Shown here piece after piece: positions 1-9,071 of a stretch of 25,294 bases of DNA. A model generated the notes under the pieces. That model was not told the DNA's origin. It saw only the letters and a program-made list of their open reading frames with translations, and did no database searches. Both the position numbers and the translations under genes were made by a program. Location of the stretch: positions 1-25,294 of the forward strand of contig JAEWEK010000363.1 in the NCBI GenBank assembly GCA_023389425.1, in the 5' to 3' direction. This DNA is from Pseudomonadota bacterium (lineage in GTDB: Bacteria > Pseudomonadota > Gammaproteobacteria > Burkholderiales > Burkholderiaceae_D). Positions within the stretch are counted from its first letter, which is position 1. Every line of letters starts with the position of its first letter.

Positions 1-1367
<1,367 letters not shown>

Positions 1368-1421
1368 TTGTTCGTGCTTTCCGCGATAGTGGTTCGACAT
1401 GGGCCGCGGTCCGCGCGCCGC

Positions 1422-2495
1422 TTACGGCAGCGGCAGCAAAATGCGGAAATCCGTGAGCCCAGGCCGGCTCTCGCACTCGATCACGCCAAGGTGCTGCTGC
1501 ACGAAAGTCTGCGCCAGCGTGAGTCCGAGCCCGCTGCCGCCCGCCCTGCCCGACACCAGCGGGTAGAACATGCGGTCGCGGATCTCGGGTGCGATGCCCG
1601 GTCCATTGTCGATGATATGCAAGTCTAATGCCAGCCCGTAGCGGACCTTGGCCAGGGTGACCTGGCGCGCCACCCGGGTGCGCAACACGATCTCGGCGTC
1701 GCCCTGCGCGATGCGCTCCTGCAGGGCCTGGGCGGCGTTGTGCGCGATATTGAGCACGGTCTGGATCAGCTGCTCGCGGTCGCCGCGGAATTCGGGGATC
1801 GAGGCATCGTAGTCGCGCCGGATGGTGAGCCCGACCGGGAATTCGGCCTGGATCAGGCTGCGCACGCGCTCGCACACCTCGTGGATGTTGACGTCGCCGA
1901 CGATGTGCGGCCGGCGGTGCGGGGCCAGCAGGCGGTCGACCAGCACCTGCAGCCGGTCCGCTTCCTTGATGATCACCTGGGTGTACTCGGACAGGTCGGC
2001 CGCATATTCCGCCGGCAGTTCGCGCTCGAGCAGCTGGGCCGCGCCGCGGATGCCGCCCAGCGGGTTCTTGATCTCGTGCGCCAGGTTGCGGATCAGTTCC
2101 TTGTTGGCCAGGCTCTGGTCCAGCATGCGCTCCTCGCGGTCGAGCTTGAGCTGCTGGACGTTCTCGCGCAGCTCGACCACCACCTGGCCGTCGCCGGCGG
2201 CGGTGACGATGCTGTGCACGTGCAGCGGCTCGCGCCCGTGGCGCTGCAGGGTCAGGTCCTGGCGGCGGTCGGACCAGCGCTGCGCCAGCGCTTCCGCGCA
2301 CAGGCCGGCCAGTTCGGCGCCATTGTCGAACAGCGCGGCCAGGCTGGAGCGGGTGAGCTGGCGCTCCGAGGTTTCGAGCAGGTTCTCGGCAGCCGGGTTC
2401 GCGTACAGCACGGCGCCGGCGGCGTCGACCACCAGCACGCTCAACGCCAGCAACTCGAGGCCGGCGTAGCGCGCCGGAATGGCGGGGGCGATCAT
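1422..2495 (-). CDS. glnL: Nitrogen regulation sensor histidine kinase NtrB (NR(II))
   Basis: Cytoplasmic histidine kinase/phosphatase that sets the phosphorylation state of NtrC, normally under PII control. 357 residues (E. coli NtrB is about 349). A PAS-like N-terminal domain (about 10-115) is followed by the H-box NLAHEIKNPLGG with H140, the N-box around N253 (LNIAHNAAQAL), the G1 box IIDNGPGI (294-301) and the G2 box GSGLGLTLAQT (320-330). No membrane segment is visible, as expected for this family. An open frame continues upstream, but the ATG at 2495 is preferred: it gives the family N-terminus and overlaps the stop of the preceding DUF4124 gene in an ATGA arrangement, implying translational coupling. 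ntrC follows after 54 bp. Confidence 0.96.
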   Translation of the reverse strand: MIAPAIPARYAGLELLALSVLVVDAAGAVLYANPAAENLLETSERQLTRSSLAALFDNGAELAGLCAEALAQRWSDRRQDLTLQRHGREPLHVHSIVTAAGDGQVVVELRENVQQLKLDREERMLDQSLANKELIRNLAHEIKNPLGGIRGAAQLLERELPAEYAADLSEYTQVIIKEADRLQVLVDRLLAPHRRPHIVGDVNIHEVCERVRSLIQAEFPVGLTIRRDYDASIPEFRGDREQLIQTVLNIAHNAAQALQERIAQGDAEIVLRTRVARQVTLAKVRYGLALDLHIIDNGPGIAPEIRDRMFYPLVSGRAGGSGLGLTLAQTFVQQHLGVIECESRPGLTDFRILLPLP

Positions 2496-3001
2496 TTGAT
2501 GTTGGCGATCTCGCGCCTGAGCGCCTCGATATTCTGTTCGCTGCGCGCGATGTCGTCGCGCATCTGGGCCACGCGGGCCTGGTACTTGGCGTAGTTCTTT
2601 TCGCCGCCGACGCGTTCCGGTTCGCCGTTGTTGAACACGCGCTTGAGTTCTCCGAGCTTGGTCTCTTCGTTGCGCAGTTCGTCGGCGAGGATGGCGCGGC
2701 GGTCGTCGTCGCGGGCGCGCTGCTCGGCCGAGCTCACGCGCGGGAAGTTGCCCGGCGCGGCAGCGGGCGGCGCGCTGCCCTGGCGCGTGGGCGGCGCCAT
2801 GCGGTGCTGCGGCGGCGCGGCGATGAAGCCGGGCAGGTCGAGCGGCTTGCAGCCCGGCTTGGCGGTGTCGGTCAGCTCCACCCTGCCCTGCGCGTCGACG
2901 CATTTGTAGACCGTCGCCTGCACCTGCGCATGAACACTCGCGCCCAGCACCAGCAGGGGGACGGCATGCAGGACGCGGCGGATCACAGTTGTCATTTGCA
3001 T
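2492..3001 (-). CDS. DUF4124 domain-containing exported protein
   Basis: 169 residues. An N-terminal signal peptide (TVIRRVLHAVPLLVLGASVHA, cleavage likely after VHA) is followed by a short DUF4124 domain (VYKCVDAQGRVELTDT plus a PGCKP cysteine), a Pro/Ala-rich linker (about 60-85) and a charged coiled-coil-like C-terminus (about 92-169) rich in Glu, Arg and Lys. DUF4124 proteins are common small periplasmic proteins of betaproteobacteria with no settled function. The ATG at 3001 is chosen; TTG at 3004 and ATG at 2995 are alternatives, and no strong ribosome binding site decides. The stop overlaps the ntrB start by ATGA. It sits between the glnA terminator and ntrB, so it probably leads its own transcript. 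A role in nitrogen control is not shown by the sequence. Confidence 0.85.
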   Translation of the reverse strand: MQMTTVIRRVLHAVPLLVLGASVHAQVQATVYKCVDAQGRVELTDTAKPGCKPLDLPGFIAAPPQHRMAPPTRQGSAPPAAAPGNFPRVSSAEQRARDDDRRAILADELRNEETKLGELKRVFNNGEPERVGGEKNYAKYQARVAQMRDDIARSEQNIEALRREIANIK

Positions 3002-3062
3002 CAATTCGGTAGCACGGGAAGCCGTGCCGAGGTTCGGACCAGCCGACTATACCGCATCCACG

Positions 3063-3097
3063 AAAAAAAACGGGGAAAGCCGGCCGGCCCTCCCCGC
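3063..3097 (-). terminator. Rho-independent terminator of glnA
   Basis: In the minus-strand transcript a GCGGGGA ... TCCCCG stem (arms 3091-3096 and 3071-3076, with a further GCC/GGC pairing inside) is followed directly by eight T residues (3063-3070). It begins 23 bp after the glnA stop, so it should end most glnA transcripts before the DUF4124-ntrB-ntrC genes. Confidence 0.9.
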
Positions 3098-3119
3098 TTT
3101 CGCAGCACCCTCGCGGGGA

Positions 3120-4535
3120 TTACGACGAGTAGTACATGTCGAATTCGACCGGGTGGGTGGTCATGCGCATGCGCTGCACTTCCTGCATCTTCAGATCGAT
3201 GTAGGCGTCGATCATCGAATCGCTGAACACGCCGCCGCGGGTCAGGAACTCGCGGTCCTTGTTCAGTGCGTCCAGTGCCTCTTCCAGCGACGCGCACACG
3301 GTCGGGATCAGCTTGTCCTCTTCCGGCGGCAGGTGGTACAGGTCCTTGGTCGCGGCTTCGCCCGGGTGGATCTTGTTCTGGATGCCGTCCAGGCCCGCCA
3401 TCAGCAGCGCGGCGAAGCACAGGTAGACGTTGGCCAGCGGATCCGGGAAGCGGGTCTCGATGCGGCGGCCTTTCGGGTTCGCCACGTGCGGGATACGGAT
3501 CGAGGCCGAACGGTTGCGGGCCGAATAGGCCAGCTTGACCGGCGCTTCGTAGCCCGGCACCAGGCGCTTGTACGAGTTGGTGCCCGGGTTGGTGATGGCG
3601 TTCAGCGCGCGGGCGTGCTTGATGATGCCGCCGATGTAGAACAGCGCGTTTTCCGACAGGCCGGCATAGCCGTCGCCCGCGAACAGGTTCTTGCCGTCCT
3701 TCCAGATCGACTGGTGCACGTGCATGCCCGAGCCGTTGTCGCCGACGATCGGCTTCGGCATGAAGGTGGCGGTCTTGCCGTAGCTGTGGGCCACGTTCCA
3801 GATCACGTACTTCATGTTCTGGGTCCAGTCGGCGCGCTCGACCAGGGTCGAGAACTTGGTGCCCAGCTCATTCTGGCCGGCGCCGGCCACTTCGTGGTGG
3901 TGCACTTCGACCGGGATGCCCATCGATTCGAGGATCAGGCTCATTTCCGAACGCATGTCCTGGAAGCTGTCGACCGGCGGGACCGGGAAGTAGCCGCCCT
4001 TGACGGTCGGACGGTGGCCGCTGTTGCCGCCTTCGATTTCCTTGTCGGTGGCCCAGGACGATTCGTCCGAGTCGATCTTGACGAAGCAGCCCGACATGTC
4101 GATCTTCCAGCGCACGCTGTCGAAGATGAAGAATTCCGGTTCCGGGCCGAAGTAGGCGGTGTCGCCGATGCCCGACGATTTCAGGTAGGCCTCGGCGCGC
4201 TTGGCGATCGAGCGCGGGTCACGGTCGTAGCCCTTGCCGTCCGACGGTTCGATCACGTCGCACTGCATGAACAGGGTGGTCTCTTCCATGAACGGGTCGA
4301 TGTTGGCGGTGTTCGGGTCCGGCATGAGCAGCATGTCCGATGCTTCGATGCCCTTCCAGCCGGCGATCGACGAACCGTCGAAAGCGTGGCCCGACTCGAA
4401 CTTGTCGAGGTCGAAGTGAGACACGGGAACGGTCACGTGCTGCTCTTTGCCACGGGTATCCGCGAAACGGAAATCGATGAATTTGACTTCATTGTCTTTA
4501 ACCAACTGCATTACGTCGGCGGCGGTCTTTGCCAT
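3120..4535 (-). CDS. glnA: Glutamine synthetase type I (GlnA)
   Basis: Makes glutamine from glutamate, ammonia and ATP; the main ammonia-assimilation enzyme and a cytoplasmic dodecamer. 471 residues, matching the usual GSI-beta length of about 468-471. Visible hallmarks are the beta-grasp N-terminal domain with FDGSSIAGW, the metal/glutamate-site segment GPEPEFFIFD, the ATP-binding loop KPIVGDNGSGMHVHQS, the ammonia-site region NRSASIRIP, and the adenylylation site KDLYHLPPEE with Y400 as the modified tyrosine. The ATG at 4535 has an excellent ribosome binding site (AGGAGAGA, complement of 4541-4548). A sigma-54 promoter and NtrC sites lie upstream and an intrinsic terminator lies downstream, so it is probably transcribed alone under nitrogen control. 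Confidence 0.98.
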   Translation of the reverse strand: MAKTAADVMQLVKDNEVKFIDFRFADTRGKEQHVTVPVSHFDLDKFESGHAFDGSSIAGWKGIEASDMLLMPDPNTANIDPFMEETTLFMQCDVIEPSDGKGYDRDPRSIAKRAEAYLKSSGIGDTAYFGPEPEFFIFDSVRWKIDMSGCFVKIDSDESSWATDKEIEGGNSGHRPTVKGGYFPVPPVDSFQDMRSEMSLILESMGIPVEVHHHEVAGAGQNELGTKFSTLVERADWTQNMKYVIWNVAHSYGKTATFMPKPIVGDNGSGMHVHQSIWKDGKNLFAGDGYAGLSENALFYIGGIIKHARALNAITNPGTNSYKRLVPGYEAPVKLAYSARNRSASIRIPHVANPKGRRIETRFPDPLANVYLCFAALLMAGLDGIQNKIHPGEAATKDLYHLPPEEDKLIPTVCASLEEALDALNKDREFLTRGGVFSDSMIDAYIDLKMQEVQRMRMTTHPVEFDMYYSS

Positions 4536-4608
4536 GCGTATCTCTCCTAGTTGAAATCGGGTGTCGACCTCGGTGGGTCTTGCGGTGCGACGGTGACGGT
4601 TGATTCAA

Positions 4609-4624
4609 AGCAGGTTCCGTGCCA
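4609..4624 (-). promoter_or_regulatory. Sigma-54 (RpoN) promoter of glnA
   Basis: On the minus strand TGGCACGGAACCTGCT has the invariant GG (-24) and GC (-12) separated by exactly 10 bases, close to the consensus TGGCAC-N5-TTGC. The predicted transcription start is near 4598, giving a leader of about 62 nt to the glnA ATG. Confidence 0.88.
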
Positions 4625-4732
4625 GCCTGCCGGCATGACCAAATGAACAATCAATCTTTGGAAACCGTGCAGTTTACCCATAAAATCGATCGGCCTGCCG
4701 GCAATGCGCGATCCGTGCGCACGATTGGTGCA

Positions 4733-4749
4733 TGCACCATTTTGGTGCA
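4733..4749. promoter_or_regulatory. NtrC binding site 1 (glnA enhancer)
   Basis: The 17-bp perfect palindrome TGCACCATTTTGGTGCA matches the NtrC consensus GCACC-N5-GGTGC. Its centre at 4741 is about 143 bp upstream of the predicted glnA start, a typical enhancer distance. Confidence 0.88.
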
Positions 4750-4762
4750 TTTTTACAGATGA

Positions 4763-4777
4763 GCACCATGATGGTGC
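4763..4777. promoter_or_regulatory. NtrC binding site 2 (glnA enhancer)
   Basis: GCACCATGATGGTGC again fits GCACC-N5-GGTGC exactly. Its centre (4770) is 29 bp from site 1, close to three helical turns, so two NtrC dimers could bind the same DNA face, as at E. coli glnA. Extra half-sites flank the pair (GGTGC 4727-4731, GCACC 4783-4787). Confidence 0.86.
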
Positions 4778-4833
4778 ATCATGCACCGCTTTGCTGCAGC
4801 AGGCCCACCATCGCATCCAGGGGGTACAAACAG

Positions 4834-5292
4834 ATGAGCACGACTGATGACATCCTCGCCGAGGCCCGCACCCGCGCGCCGGGGCAACCTTACGCCGGAG
4901 CGGTGACGCCGGCGGAAGCCTTCCAGCTGCTGCAGTCCGATCCCCGCGTCAAGCTGGTCGACGTGCGCACCAACGCGGAGCGCGACTGGGTGGGCCGGGT
5001 CGCGGTGCCGGAGGCGCAGCAGGCGGCCGTGCAGTGGAGCCTGTATCCGGGCGGCACGCCCAATGCTGACTTCGCCAGCCAGCTGGCCGCCGTGGCCGGG
5101 CACGACGATGTGCTGCTGTTCCTGTGCCGTTCCGGCGTGCGCTCGAAGAACGCGGCCCGCGTGGCGACCGAGATCGGCTATCCGAACGCGTTCGACATCC
5201 TCGAAGGCTTCGAGGGCGACCGCGATGCCGAAGGCCACCGCAAGACCGTCGCCGGATGGTGCAAGGCCGGTCTGCCGTGGGTGGGCGCATAA
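4834..5292 (+). CDS. Single-domain rhodanese-like protein
   Basis: Probable sulfurtransferase, 152 residues, cytoplasmic (no signal peptide). The rhodanese fold shows VKLVDVRTNAERDWVGRV (39-56), the active-site loop CRSGVRS with nucleophile C98, and the C-terminal segment GWCKAGLPWVGA. Substrate and partner cannot be read from sequence. The open frame extends upstream to 4732, through the NtrC sites; the ATG at 4834 is preferred because it starts the normal domain and has AGGGGG about 8-9 bases upstream. The gene is divergent from glnA, and the NtrC half-site cluster lies only about 50-100 bp upstream of it. No sigma-54 promoter is visible in its own direction, so nitrogen control of this gene is only a possibility. 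Confidence 0.9.
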   Translation: MSTTDDILAEARTRAPGQPYAGAVTPAEAFQLLQSDPRVKLVDVRTNAERDWVGRVAVPEAQQAAVQWSLYPGGTPNADFASQLAAVAGHDDVLLFLCRSGVRSKNAARVATEIGYPNAFDILEGFEGDRDAEGHRKTVAGWCKAGLPWVGA

Positions 5293-5297
5293 CAGTC

Positions 5298-6053
5298 ATG
5301 CGCGCCCAGGACCGCTTGCTCGCCGCGCGCAAACTCGTCGACGAGGGCCGTCACGAGGAAGCGCTGCGGGAATACATCTGGTTTCATGAGCATGCGCTCA
5401 AGGAAGATCCGGCGCTGTCTGCCGTGCGCCGGTCTTACGCCCTGCGCGGCTGGGCAGATCTTGCCAAGGTCTATTCTCCGGCAGGGCTGGCGCTCAAGGC
5501 CGTCCGCGACCGCAAGACCACTGCCCTGCTCTCAAACGAAGGCGACCGCGGCACCTTCCAGGATGTCGCCGCCATCAACGAATACCTCGACTGCCTTCCG
5601 CAAACGCATCAACTCTTCAAAGCGCTGTCGCAATCGTGGCCCGAAATGGCCGAGCGCTGTGCGCACATCGCGCTGCCGGCGGTGCTTGAGGCAAAAGACT
5701 ATGAACTGGCCGAGCGATTCATCGGCGATCCCCTCGAAAAGATCGCAAGCTGGAGCGAATTCCTGAACAATGAAATCAACCGGCGAAGACAGCGCCGGTT
5801 TACGCACGCGCCCAGGATCACAGCCGAGATAAGCATCTACGCCGCCGACGTCGAAAAACTGCAGACAGTACTGAAGGGGCGCGGCCGGCTGGCGGAGGCG
5901 CGCGAGGTGGGACGTCTGGCGGTCGATTCGGTGAAGGCGACGACCATTCGCACCGCTGTCGCCGCCGCTCTCAAGATGGGCACACGACGCTGGTTCCGGA
6001 TTGCCGCTCGTGCCCACACGCGGCGGCTACCGAGACCCAAGCAGCGGGGCTGA
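5298..6053 (+). CDS. Uncharacterised alpha-helical protein
   Basis: 251 residues, starting 5 bp after the rhodanese stop, so probably cotranscribed. I do not assign a family. The N-terminal 60 residues (RLLAARKLVDEGRHEEALREYIWFHEHAL...) look like a TPR-type helical hairpin, and similar helical character continues to about residue 225. No signal peptide, membrane segment or catalytic motif is visible. The last 25 residues (from about MGTRRWFRIAARA) are Arg-rich and resemble the rest poorly; a frameshift near the 3' end is conceivable but unproven. A longer in-frame extension into the rhodanese gene (to 5124) is rejected because it overlaps the rhodanese active-site region in another frame. Confidence 0.7.
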   Translation: MRAQDRLLAARKLVDEGRHEEALREYIWFHEHALKEDPALSAVRRSYALRGWADLAKVYSPAGLALKAVRDRKTTALLSNEGDRGTFQDVAAINEYLDCLPQTHQLFKALSQSWPEMAERCAHIALPAVLEAKDYELAERFIGDPLEKIASWSEFLNNEINRRRQRRFTHAPRITAEISIYAADVEKLQTVLKGRGRLAEAREVGRLAVDSVKATTIRTAVAAALKMGTRRWFRIAARAHTRRLPRPKQRG

Positions 6054-6069
6054 TCCGAACGCAAAACAA

Positions 6070-6174
6070 CGTCGTTCCGGCGGAGGCCGGGACCCATGCC
6101 GAGTACGAGTCGTCCGCTGCGTATCGTGCAGCCGTTCAAGCGGTCCATGGGTCCCGGCCTGCGCCGGGACGACG
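6070..6174. repeat. Palindromic intergenic repeat, possible terminator
   Basis: Two 29-bp arms (6070-6098 and 6146-6174) form an imperfect inverted repeat built on CCGGGACCCATG / CATGGGTCCCGG, separated by 47 bp. A run of five T (6176-6180) follows on the plus strand, so the structure could end transcription of the rhodanese pair. It also resembles REP-type palindromes scattered in such genomes. No gene is seen elsewhere in 6054-6207. Confidence 0.7.
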
Positions 6175-6207
6175 GTTTTTAAGCTACAGGTGCTAGTGCT
6201 GCAGCAG

Positions 6208-8157
6208 TCAGTGCTGCGGCATCACCATCACTTCCAATCCGGACGGCGTTTGCGCCGCGTGGTACACGCGCTGGGTCGCCTTCTTGAAGTCCTCCGGCTT
6301 GGCCTTCGGGATCGAGACGAAGGTCTGCGGATTCAGGTCGACCAGCGGGAACCACGAGCTTTGCACCTGCACCATGATGCGATGGCCGCGGCGGAAGGTG
6401 TGGTTGACGTTGCCCAGCTCGTAGCTGAGCTCTTCCACTTTCCCCGGCGTGAACGGCTCGGGCTTCTCGAAGCTGTGGCGGAATTTGCCGCGCAGCGGAT
6501 TGCCGCGCACCAGCTGCTGGTAGCCGCCCATCTCGAACGAGGGCACGTCGCCACGCCCACGCTGCGCCTCATTGCCCGGATAATCCTGCGGGTAGACGTC
6601 GATCAGCTTCACCACCCAGTCGGCATCGGTGCCGGTGGTCGACACGAACAGCTTCGGCTTCACCTGGCCGGCCACGGTCACGTCTTCTTCCAGCACATCG
6701 CTCTGGTACACCAGCACGTCCGGGCGCTTGGCGGCGAAGCGCTGGTCCGACACCATGAACTCCTGCGGCACGCCGGTGGCAGGGTAGCCGACATAAGGCA
6801 CCGGATGCTTCGGGTCCGACACGTATTCGTCATACGCCGCGCCGCTCGCCGGCTGCTGCCACGACAGCTTGCCGTCCGCACCGAAGTACAGCGTGCGCGC
6901 CTTTGCCTGCACCGGCGGCCACGCACTGTACTGGCGCCAGACGTTGGTGCCGGTCTCGAAGGCGTTCACTTCGGCGATCGCCTTCGCCGGCTTCACGCCC
7001 TTCAGATGCTCCTCGAAAAAGGGGAACTGGAGATTGGTGCGGAAGTACTGCGAGGTCGCGCTGTCGAAGTTCACGTAGCCCAGGCTCTTGCCGTCGCCGC
7101 GCGCCCAGCCTCCGTGCACCCACGGCCCCACCACCAGGCCGCTGAAGGTGGCCGGGTTGTTCTTCTTGACCGCGTGGTAGATGCCGAACGGACCTTGCGG
7201 ATCCTCGGCGTCGAACCAGCCGCCCACCGTCAGCACCGCCGCCTTCACGTTCTTCATGTGGGCGGCGACGTTGCGGGCCTGCCAGAACTGGTCGTAGGTA
7301 TCGTGCTCGATCGTCGGCACCAGCAGCGTGCGCTGCTTGTCGGTCATCGTCGCCAGGATGTTCTGCATGGTGAGCTTCTGCAGGAAGAAGTCGTAGGCAT
7401 CGGTGGTGCCGTACTCGAAACGCGAGCCGGTTTTCGGCAGCGGCGTCGGGTTGTCCGCCACCGTGAACGAGGCGTAGAAGCCGAAGTTCGCGGCCAGCAT
7501 GAAGGCGCCGCCGTGGTAGGAGTCGTCGCCCATGAACAGGTCGGTCACCGGCGCTTGCGGCGAAGCGGCCTTGATCGCCGGGTGCGAATCGATGATGCTG
7601 GCGGCCGCGTAAAAGCCCGGATAGCTGATGCCGTAGATGCCGACCTTGCCGTTGTTGTTGGGGACGTGCTTGAGCAGCCACTCCACGGTGTCGTACATGT
7701 CCTGGCTCTCGATGCCCTCGCCCTTTTGCAGGTTCGGGTTCACGGCGGGCGTCGCCTCGATCCACTTCCCTTCCGACATGTAGCGGCCGCGCACATCCTG
7801 GGAGACGAAAATATACCCGGCATCCTCGAATTCCCTGGACGGGCCAAGCGACGCGGGATACCAGTCTTCGCCATAACGCAGCTCGCCCTCGGCACGCACG
7901 CCGGCGCTGTACGGCGTGCGGCTCATCAGGAAGGGATAGGGCTTGCTGTGATCCTTCGGCACGTAGACCACGGTAAACAGGCGGGTGCCATCGCGCATCG
8001 GGATGCGGTATTCGTACTTGGTGTAGCGCTCGCGCACGCCCGGCTTGGCCGTCGCGGCGGCATCGGCGTGGCTGGTTTCGAGCGCGAGCGCATGGCTGGC
8101 GCCGGCGCCGAAAGCCAGGGTAAGGCTCACGGCGAGAAGGGAGAGCAGGCGTGGCAT
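6208..8157 (-). CDS. Exported CocE/NonD-family hydrolase (alpha-amino-acid ester hydrolase-like)
   Basis: Serine hydrolase of the X-Pro dipeptidyl-peptidase (S15)/CocE group, 649 residues. A signal peptide (MPRLLSLLAVSLTLAFGAGASHALA) predicts export to the periplasm. The alpha/beta-hydrolase domain carries the nucleophile elbow GISYPG (S178), the acid region GGWFDAED (D316 or D319) and the catalytic histidine in GPWVHGGW (H348). The C-terminal part (about 400-649) is the jelly-roll typical of the family. The motifs DVRGRYMSEG and ESQDMYDTVEWLL resemble alpha-amino-acid ester hydrolases and glutaryl-7-ACA acylases, which cleave beta-lactam side chains or peptide esters; the true substrate is unknown. 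The ATG at 8157 has GAGGAAA upstream and starts the signal peptide; the open frame reaches 8208. Confidence 0.92.
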   Translation of the reverse strand: MPRLLSLLAVSLTLAFGAGASHALALETSHADAAATAKPGVRERYTKYEYRIPMRDGTRLFTVVYVPKDHSKPYPFLMSRTPYSAGVRAEGELRYGEDWYPASLGPSREFEDAGYIFVSQDVRGRYMSEGKWIEATPAVNPNLQKGEGIESQDMYDTVEWLLKHVPNNNGKVGIYGISYPGFYAAASIIDSHPAIKAASPQAPVTDLFMGDDSYHGGAFMLAANFGFYASFTVADNPTPLPKTGSRFEYGTTDAYDFFLQKLTMQNILATMTDKQRTLLVPTIEHDTYDQFWQARNVAAHMKNVKAAVLTVGGWFDAEDPQGPFGIYHAVKKNNPATFSGLVVGPWVHGGWARGDGKSLGYVNFDSATSQYFRTNLQFPFFEEHLKGVKPAKAIAEVNAFETGTNVWRQYSAWPPVQAKARTLYFGADGKLSWQQPASGAAYDEYVSDPKHPVPYVGYPATGVPQEFMVSDQRFAAKRPDVLVYQSDVLEEDVTVAGQVKPKLFVSTTGTDADWVVKLIDVYPQDYPGNEAQRGRGDVPSFEMGGYQQLVRGNPLRGKFRHSFEKPEPFTPGKVEELSYELGNVNHTFRRGHRIMVQVQSSWFPLVDLNPQTFVSIPKAKPEDFKKATQRVYHAAQTPSGLEVMVMPQH

Positions 8158-8260
8158 GGTTTCCTCGGGAAGGGGTAAAGCAGGCAGTTTAAATCCATTC
8201 GGCAACAAATGGTGAATACCGCCACGACGACCCGGGACACCTCTTCGGCAATGAAACGAA

Positions 8261-8902
8261 TTAAGTCCGCTTCAACTTGCCGATGACGCTCGCCACCTTG
8301 GTGGTGATGACATCGACCGCCGGGCCATTCGCGCCGTGCGGCAGGATGACGTCGGCGTGGCGCTTGGTCGGCTCGATGAACTGCTTGTGCATCGGACGCA
8401 CCGTTTCCATGTACTGGCTGACGATGCTCTCCATCGTGCGGCCGCGTTCCGAAATGTCCCGCTGCATGCGGCGGATGAAGCGCACGTCGGGCGCGGTGTC
8501 GACGAAGATCTTCAGCGACATCATCTTGCGCAAGTCGGCGTCGTACAGGGCGAACAAGCCTTCGATCACGATGACCGGGGCGGGTTTGACGGGGATGGTC
8601 TTGTTGGAGCGGTTGTCGATCGTGAAGTCGTACTCCGGCATCTCGATCGATTCGCCATTGCGCAAGGCGCGCACGTGCTCCACCAGCAGAGGCCAGTCGA
8701 AGGCCTGCGGGTGGTCGTAGTTCTGCTTGCGGCGGACTTCGGGAGTGAGGTGGGACTGGTCGCAGTAGTAATCGTCCTGCATCACGACCGAGACGGTATC
8801 GGCGCCGAAGGACGCCAGGACTTGCTGGGTTACCGTCGACTTGCCGCTGCCACTTCCGCCAGCGACACCAATGACAAACGGAAGGGAGGAGTTTTTGTTC
8901 AT
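8261..8902 (-). CDS. udk: Uridine kinase
   Basis: Phosphorylates uridine and cytidine to UMP and CMP in pyrimidine salvage; cytoplasmic. 213 residues, the same length as the E. coli enzyme. The P-loop GGSGSGKST (15-23) follows the first strand FVIGVA; MQDDYYCDQSHL and the NYDHPQAFDWPLL segment are characteristic of the family, as are VIVIEGLFALYD and the lid region RRMQRDISERGRT. The ATG at 8902 gives this standard N-terminus; an in-frame extension to 9178 would run into the divergent MCE gene and is rejected. The ribosome binding site is weak. It lies 103 bp upstream of the hydrolase gene, with no obvious terminator between them. Confidence 0.96.
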   Translation of the reverse strand: MNKNSSLPFVIGVAGGSGSGKSTVTQQVLASFGADTVSVVMQDDYYCDQSHLTPEVRRKQNYDHPQAFDWPLLVEHVRALRNGESIEMPEYDFTIDNRSNKTIPVKPAPVIVIEGLFALYDADLRKMMSLKIFVDTAPDVRFIRRMQRDISERGRTMESIVSQYMETVRPMHKQFIEPTKRHADVILPHGANGPAVDVITTKVASVIGKLKRT

Positions 8903-9071
8903 CCCGGCATGATACCGGAGCGGCGGCTGAACGGACAGGGCTGGGCGGCCAATCATGCTATTTTGATAATCCCATTCCGGCTGCGTGAACATTGGCCCAC
9001 CGCCGAGAACTATCCCTCCTCGCAAGGGAATCAACGGATAAGGCGTGTGACTTGCGTGGAGGCCTTGCGCA

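Noticed and set aside
3024..4550. 508-codon plus-strand open frame opposite glnA
   Set aside because: Antisense of a fully convincing glutamine synthetase; no family motif or ribosome binding site logic.
4547..4816. 89-codon minus-strand open frame upstream of glnA
   Set aside because: It lies across the sigma-54 promoter and NtrC sites and has no recognisable protein features.
6001..8178. 725-codon plus-strand open frame opposite the CocE-like gene
   Set aside because: His/Arg/Val-rich antisense translation; it also starts inside the preceding gene and runs through the palindromic repeat.
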